A stretch of DNA of 64,000 nucleotides from Phymorhynchus buccinoides (taxonomy: Eukaryota > Mollusca > Gastropoda > Neogastropoda > Raphitomidae), in NCBI GenBank assembly GCA_017654935.2, contig CM065682.1, forward strand, positions 77,514,080 to 77,578,079, written 5' to 3'. The notes beneath the pieces were generated by a model that was not told the origin of the DNA, made no database searches, and was given only the letters and a program-made list of their open reading frames with translations. How positions within the stretch are numbered: position 1 is the first letter of the stretch; each line of letters starts with the position of its first letter. The position numbers and the translations under genes are program-made. Shown here in pieces: positions 58,625 through 64,000 of this stretch.

Positions 58625-59444
58625 CTCATACACCAGCTTCACACGGTATGAAAATGTCACTACACCAAACACTAGGTCACACAGAAACCCAGACATTTTT
58701 GTATCAAACAACAACACTAAAAACGCTCTTGAAAATGTCCATCTTAGTTTTTCATACAGACAAAAGGTTGTGACAGGGAGTGAAAAACAAAACAAAAACA
58801 ACCCAGGATTGCCTAAAAAGGGGGAAAAAAGAAAAATGAAAAAAAGAAAGATAAAACGAAAGAAGAAAAAGAAAAAACGAAAGAAAAAGAAAAAACGACA
58901 GAAGAAAAAAAGAAAAGAAAGAAAAAGAAAAAGAAAGATGAGGTGGTGTAGTGATGAAAAATATGACTGAGTCCATGTTCCTTAGTTGTGTTTTCTATAC
59001 CCATTATGTAATTATTTTTGTAAAAAAGTATATATAAGTATTGCAGTAAAGGTTGATAGTGAATGATACGTCTTTATTGTCCGTTCAAGCATCAGGTTTG
59101 ATTGTTGACGCATAGTGTGTGTGTGTGTGTGTGGGTGGGTGTGTGTGTGTGTGTGAGGGTGTAAGGTTGACTAATAATGTATATTGCATGCGTGTTTGTG
59201 TGGGGTTTGATGGAAGACCATTGCTTTATGGTTGTTGGGCTTTGTTACTTTTGGAGGAGAGCACAGTGATCATATAACAATGTAACAGTTATCACATATC
59301 TTCATGTCCCATATGGTCTTTTGAGATCGGGAGGACGTAAAACATTAATTATTATCACATATCGTTATGTGTTTGTAGGTGTGTGGACATTGTCTTCAGT
59401 GTGGGAGGGGGAGGGGTGTGTCAACTCAAGTCAAAATGATATTT

Positions 59445-59450
<6 letters not shown>
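58625..59450 (+). repeat. Direct duplication copy 2
   Basis: Partner of 56088-56930; differs mainly in the GAAA tract and small indels. Confidence 0.92.
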
Positions 59451-59487
<37 letters not shown>

Positions 59488-59597
59488 TCATTGACTTCAG
59501 TTTGTGGGTAGAATGGAGGAGGGGTATATGTGTGTATGTGTATGAGAGAGAAAAAGAGAGAGAGTAGAAAATGCATGTATGTTAGCGTGTGTGTGTC

Positions 59598-59604
<7 letters not shown>

Positions 59605-59692
<88 letters not shown>
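59605..59692 (+). repeat. (GA)n microsatellite
   Basis: Pure GA of about 85 bp. Confidence 0.97.
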
Positions 59693-59693
<1 letters not shown>

Positions 59694-60424
59694 GCACATA
59701 GAGAAAAAGATAGTGTGTGTGTGTGTGTGTGCAGATTTTGTTTGTTTTGTTTTTGAGTGTGGGGATGATGTGTTGCTCACAAAAGTTGAGGGCACTCTCA
59801 GAATAAATATGTGTGATATCGGATGATGATCACATATCTGTATTCTGTGTGTTTGTATACATGACCGTGTGTATGTGCGTGCGTGCGTGTGTCAAGTCAA
59901 GTCAAGTCAAAATGATCTTTAATGACGATAAAGGAATAAGTTAAACAAAACTTTTTTTCATCCTGTCGTCATAAATAAATAAGAAATACAACTAAATAAG
60001 AAATACAACTGAAGCAAACAAGATGAAAAGCAAAAACTGTAAACCAAAAAATCAATTTACAATGAAATATATGGAAAAAATACACATAAATATTATGTTC
60101 CGCAAGCACAATACCATAATCATGTACAAAATACTGACAACAGTAATCGTAGTGGAAAGGGAGAGGAGAGAAAAATTGAGTGCATGTTTGGGGGGGGGGG
60201 GGGAAATGACTGTGTGTATGTGTGTGCGTGCGTGCATCCATATGCGCGCGCATATGTGCGTGCGCGCGCGCATTCTTTGTGTGAGTGTGTGTGGGTGGTG
60301 GTGGTGAGGGGGTTATGGGTGTGTGTGTGGCGTTGTTTTGATTTGATGCATCGCTATGTTGTGTTTGTGATTGCTTCTTTCAGGGAGGGTTGGTTGTTTG
60401 ATGACATCTTAATTTTTGTATTTT

Positions 60425-60659
60425 TTAAAGACCCACCAGGTCACGTGTCAAAATCACGGGTTTCACGTGTTTTCCTTCTTATAGGTGGTAAGAAATTTTG
60501 TTTTGACCAGGTTTGACTCCCATACAAATGTCTCCAAATTGAAAACGAAACATCATTTTAAAGAGCAGCCTCAATTTGAAGTTGGGGAATTTGTATGTGG
60601 GTCACAGCTACCCAGAAAAAACCAAGGGACTTAATCGTGGTGCGTCAGTGTGTCTTTAA
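60425..60659 (+). mobile_element. TTAA MITE, family 1, independent copy
   Basis: TTAAAGACCCACCAGGTCAC to CGTCAGTGTGTCTTTAA. Shows that the copies inside the inverted duplication are a MITE in their own right. Confidence 0.78.
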
Positions 60660-60887
60660 GATGGTTTGATCTGTAAGAAACTGAGAAACTGACGCAACCA
60701 TTATCATCAGTTGGAATTGTGTGAATGTGATTTAAATGTCGGGTGTTTTGTTTTTTTAAATGATTGGAAATGAATTTGAAATTAAGAACAAACGTGTCTG
60801 CGGGAAATGGTTGGGGATTTTTGTAATGGATGATGAGTGACATAACTGTACTCTAAATGTGTGTTATTTTGTGTTGTTTGTTTTCAT

Positions 60888-60888
<1 letters not shown>

Positions 60889-60930
<42 letters not shown>
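60889..60930 (+). repeat. Poly-G tract of about 42 bp
   Basis: Longest homopolymer in the window. Confidence 0.95.
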
Positions 60931-60931
<1 letters not shown>

Positions 60932-60944
60932 CAAGGAAAAACAC

Positions 60945-61215
60945 ACACAATAAATAAACATGATTCATTATTAGGACCACATATCTTTATTCCGTGTGGT
61001 TGTATGGTTGACATTATCGTTGTTGTAGGCGATGTACCTAGGCTCTTGTGCCTTGCAGGACGGGGCGGGCCAACAGGTGGCGCTGTTGTCTCCACTGACA
61101 TTGTTCAGTGAAATCCCCCATATGTCCTTTGACGGGTGCATCCAACGCGGGTAAGAGCCGCGTCAAAGGCTCTAGCCACGTGGGGGAGGGGGAGGGGGCA
61201 TTGGATGATGAGTGT
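60945..61215 (+). repeat. Direct duplication copy 1 (partner 61870-62110)
   Basis: GTAGGCGATGTACCTAGGCT, GGCGGGCCAACAGGTGGCGC and CAAAGGCTCTAGCCACGTGG in both; about 920 bp apart. Confidence 0.92.
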
Positions 61216-61429
61216 CCTAACTTTACTCTGTGGGTGGTTTATTTATTTATTTATCTATTAATTTTTAGTATTTTGTTGCTTGCTTTTCTTTCTTTTTGTG
61301 TGTTTGTGTGGGTTTTTTGTGTGTGTGGAGGGGGTGAGGGGGGTAAATGGCACATACTAAATAACTCAAGGCACACTCACCTCTGCCCCCCCCCCCCCCC
61401 CCACGTATCTTTAGCCCCCCCCCCCCCCC

Positions 61430-61620
61430 CCCCCCCATACGAAAAAAAGCATCAAATTACTGCAAGTTACATAAACATAATATGATGGGCATTTGTCGTT
61501 TTGTTTTAGTCTTGTATACTAAATAACTGTGTGATATATGAACATGATCACGTACCAGCAAAGATGTTACATGTTAATATAACTTACAGTAATTTGATGC
61601 TTTTTTCGTAGGGGGGGGGG
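61430..61620. repeat. Inverted repeat bounded by poly-C and poly-G
   Basis: CATACGAAAAAAAGCATCAA and ATTACTGCAAGTTA pair with TAACTTACAGTAATTTGATG and CTTTTTTCGTAGGGG. Arms including the C/G runs are about 55 bp, loop about 120 bp. Confidence 0.85.
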
Positions 61621-61869
61621 GGGGGAGGCAGAGGTGAGGGCAAATGCATAATAAATATATGTGATGTGGGGTGATGATCACATATCTTTATTCTGTGTGT
61701 TGGTATCGATGATATATACTTTTATGTGGTTTGAGTATTTGTACCCCGGAGGAAATTGTGATGATGACATATTTGGGTGTGTGTGTTTGCCTTGTGTGTG
61801 TTGGGGGGGTGGTGGAGGTGAACAGCATTTTATTATTTTTAGAAATAAAGCAAAATTAAATACACACTA

Positions 61870-62110
61870 AATAAAAAATATGTGATTCATTATTAGGGTC
61901 ACGTATCTTTATTCCGTGTGGTTGTATGGATGACATTATCGTTGTTGTAGGCGATGTACCTAGGCTCCTGTGCCTTGCAGGACGGGGCGGGCCAACAGGT
62001 GGCGCTGTTGTCTCCACTGACATTGTTCAGTGAAATCCCCCATGTGTCCTATGACGGGTAAGAGCCGGTCAAAGGCTCTAGCCACGTGGGGGAGGGAAGG
62101 GGGGGGGGGG
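61870..62110 (+). repeat. Direct duplication copy 2
   Basis: Partner of 60945-61215, with a short deletion after TGACGGGTAAGAGCCG. Confidence 0.92.
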
Positions 62111-63327
62111 GCGCGTAGAAATTGGATGATGGGTGTCATAACCGTACTCTAATGGTAGTTCAGATTGTTTTTTGTGCGGGTTTTTTCAAGGTGCTAGGTG
62201 AGTGGGTAATGGCACACACTTACTAAATCTGTGTGGTATAGAAATATATGCATGAAGATCACACGTCAGCTAAGTTGTACTTAAGTTCCTCCCCTCATGT
62301 TTACGACCCTCAATCTCAAAAGTTGCTTCTTTCAGTTTTGTGAAAATAATCCTTGGCTGACCATATCCCTTTCCCCTAAATGACAGACTGTTGCCTCTCA
62401 GTGGAAATTGTAAAAGCAAAATATTTGAGGGCGTGTGTAACTAAGATTCGTCTTTGCCCACATATCTTTACTCTGTGTGGTTGTGTGGATGGTATATTGC
62501 AATGGCCAGTGGACTGCGGTGAAGTTATAATTCTACAACAATGGCGAGGAATTTCTTCAGGCAATAATTCTGTGTTAATTATTTGGGCAACTGAATTTTC
62601 CTTTTTTTATTTTTTTTTAAATTATTCGTGCTTTATATTAATTTTGAAAAGATAGATATTGCTGTAGATACAGTGATCATAAGGAGGAGGCTTAATTGGT
62701 GACGCGTATTGTGTGTGAGAGGATGTATGATTGACAAAGGCATCTTTGTTTGGGATGTAATAGATCGTTGTATGATGTGTGTTTGGTTTTCTTGCATAGT
62801 GATGTATCTTTCTTATGTGTTTGTGTGGGTTTGATGGAGTACATGGGTGCAACTTATCATGGTACACAAGGATTTCCTGTTTTTGAATTTTACCAGAACA
62901 GGAAGTTTCTTTTTTAATTTGTCAAACAAGATCTTTGTGTGTCGACTGTGTTTTTCAAACACTTTAAAATAAGAATTTGTATAAATTGTGGAAAAAGCAA
63001 ACTAAAATACCTTCATAAATCAAATGTTTCTTCAGCTGCAGGGGAACATTACCCCTGGACCCCGGCCTTTCAGGTTTGCTCATTTTGTGTAGTTGCACCC
63101 ATGGGAGGATCATAGTTTTTCTTGGTGTGTGTGTGTGTGTGTGTGTTGTGTTTGTTTGTTGCTTAGTTTGGTGTTTGTTTTTGTTTTTGGGAGAGCACAC
63201 AGAAAATGGACATGTGATTGTGAATATTGTCACACGGTTTAAATTCTAAGTATACAAGATTGGGGGAGGAGTGAATGTAATCAATGACTTCGGTGTGAGT
63301 GGGGGAGAGGGTATGCATGTATGTGTG

Positions 63328-63328
<1 letters not shown>

Positions 63329-63382
<54 letters not shown>
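63329..63382 (+). repeat. (GA)n microsatellite
   Basis: Pure GA flanked by GTAT and GTGA. Confidence 0.97.
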
Positions 63383-63384
<2 letters not shown>

Positions 63385-63844
63385 GTTTGTGTTTAAGTGT
63401 GCGTGATGTTGTTTGGGGGCGGGGGTGAGTTTGGTGAATGATGGGTGAGACTCACAAAAGTTGAAGGTACACTCAGGTAAAATATATGTGATGAGAATCA
63501 CGTATCTTTAGCCTGTGTGACTGTGTGCATGACCAATTGTTATTGTGTGTGGGGGGAGGGGGGGTTGATGGATGAAATAACTTACAGTAATTTTATTTTA
63601 TTTTTTTTCCGGAAAGGGGGCGGGGTGGGGTGAGTTGAGGGATGAGTTACATAAAAGTTGTGGACACGCGTAATAAATATATGTGATGATCACATATCTT
63701 TATTCTGTGTTGGTATGTGTAACATGTTATATGTGTGTGATTTCGTTTTGATCAAATCCATAGACTGGTAGTGAGTTGGGGGTTTTGGGCTGGGAGGGGG
63801 GGGGAGAGGTTTGGGATTGTGACGTATGGGTATGTGTGTTTGAG

Positions 63845-63845
63845 T

Positions 63846-63882
<37 letters not shown>

Positions 63883-63924
63883 TGCTTGCGTGCACGTGTG
63901 TGTGTGTGTGTGTGTTAGCGAGAA

Positions 63925-63966
<42 letters not shown>
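63845..63966 (+). repeat. (GT)n then (GA)n microsatellites
   Basis: GT tracts at 63850-63880 and 63896-63914, GA at 63925-63965. Confidence 0.96.
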
Positions 63967-63970
<4 letters not shown>

Positions 63971-64000
63971 TCGCCTCAAGGAAAAATACCAAAACAATGA

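Larger units (their letters stand above)
55330..64000. repeat. Degenerate repeat field with recurring ATCTTTATTCTGTGTGG motif
   Basis: No gene recognised in 8.7 kb. The motif (A)TCACATATCTTTATTCTGTG or a close form recurs near 55978, 57378, 58455, 59830, 60968, 61680, 61900, 62460, 63500 and 63695, each followed by TGTGGTTGTATGGATGA-like sequence and near G-rich or GT/GA tracts. It looks like an old tandem array whose units were reshuffled and partly re-duplicated. Confidence 0.75.

Overview
The window is animal nuclear DNA, most likely from a gastropod or other mollusc. The evidence is spliced genes with GT-AG introns, LDLa/C-type-lectin/LRR receptors of the GRL101-like type C LGR kind, a tRNA-derived SINE with a central domain common in molluscs, LINE fragments, many MITEs and very long (GT)n and (CT)n tracts. 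Two runs of exactly 500 N (7742-8241 and 33170-33669) look like placeholder gaps, so contig order, orientation and spacing across them are unproven.

The only clear host genes belong to one receptor family. Its full layout is: signal peptide, two CUB-like domains, LDLa, a C-type lectin domain (CTLD) split by a phase-2 intron, two more LDLa (the second split by a phase-0 intron), further LDLa, LRRs and a rhodopsin-like 7TM region. Four pieces are present. Unit A (3543-5026, +) is a 5' half: CUB, LDLa, CTLD N-half. Unit B (20890-33169, +) is a nearly complete gene of seven exons, cut by gap 2 after TM3. Unit C (38785-45290, +) is a 3' half: CTLD C-half, LDLa, LRR, 7TM, stop and poly(A) signal. 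Unit D (37229-36674, -) is a lone first exon. Exon phases of D1, A2, A3, C4 and C5 equal those of the matching B exons, so D+A+C would make one gene of B architecture. In order on the + strand the cluster reads 5' module A, 5' module B, 3' module B, 3' module C, and every 5'-to-3' module junction has the same phase.

Unit D lies in a 4.4-kb block (33948-38395) that interrupts a single MITE copy. The block also carries an inverted, near-identical copy of the sequence that starts the window (1-2672, with a 31-bp minisatellite). The simplest reading is that the block is an inverted duplicate of unit A's own upstream region and that unit A's true first exon lies just left of position 1. An inversion or a misassembly would fit less simply.

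Region by region: 1-3540 minisatellites; 3543-5026 unit A; 5030-7741 dispersed repeats, a TTAA MITE and a SINE; gap 1; 8242-10545 a LINE nested in a MITE; 10635-13659 a young gag-only LTR element; 14380-18000 a second LINE and microsatellites; 18000-20880 mostly featureless; 20890-33169 unit B, with a 19-copy 98-bp satellite in one intron; gap 2; 33670-38735 MITE and inserted block; 38785-45290 unit C; 45300-55300 microsatellites, MITEs, a U2 snRNA-headed SINE and two weak coding candidates; 55300-64000 a degenerate, internally duplicated repeat field with no gene I can support.
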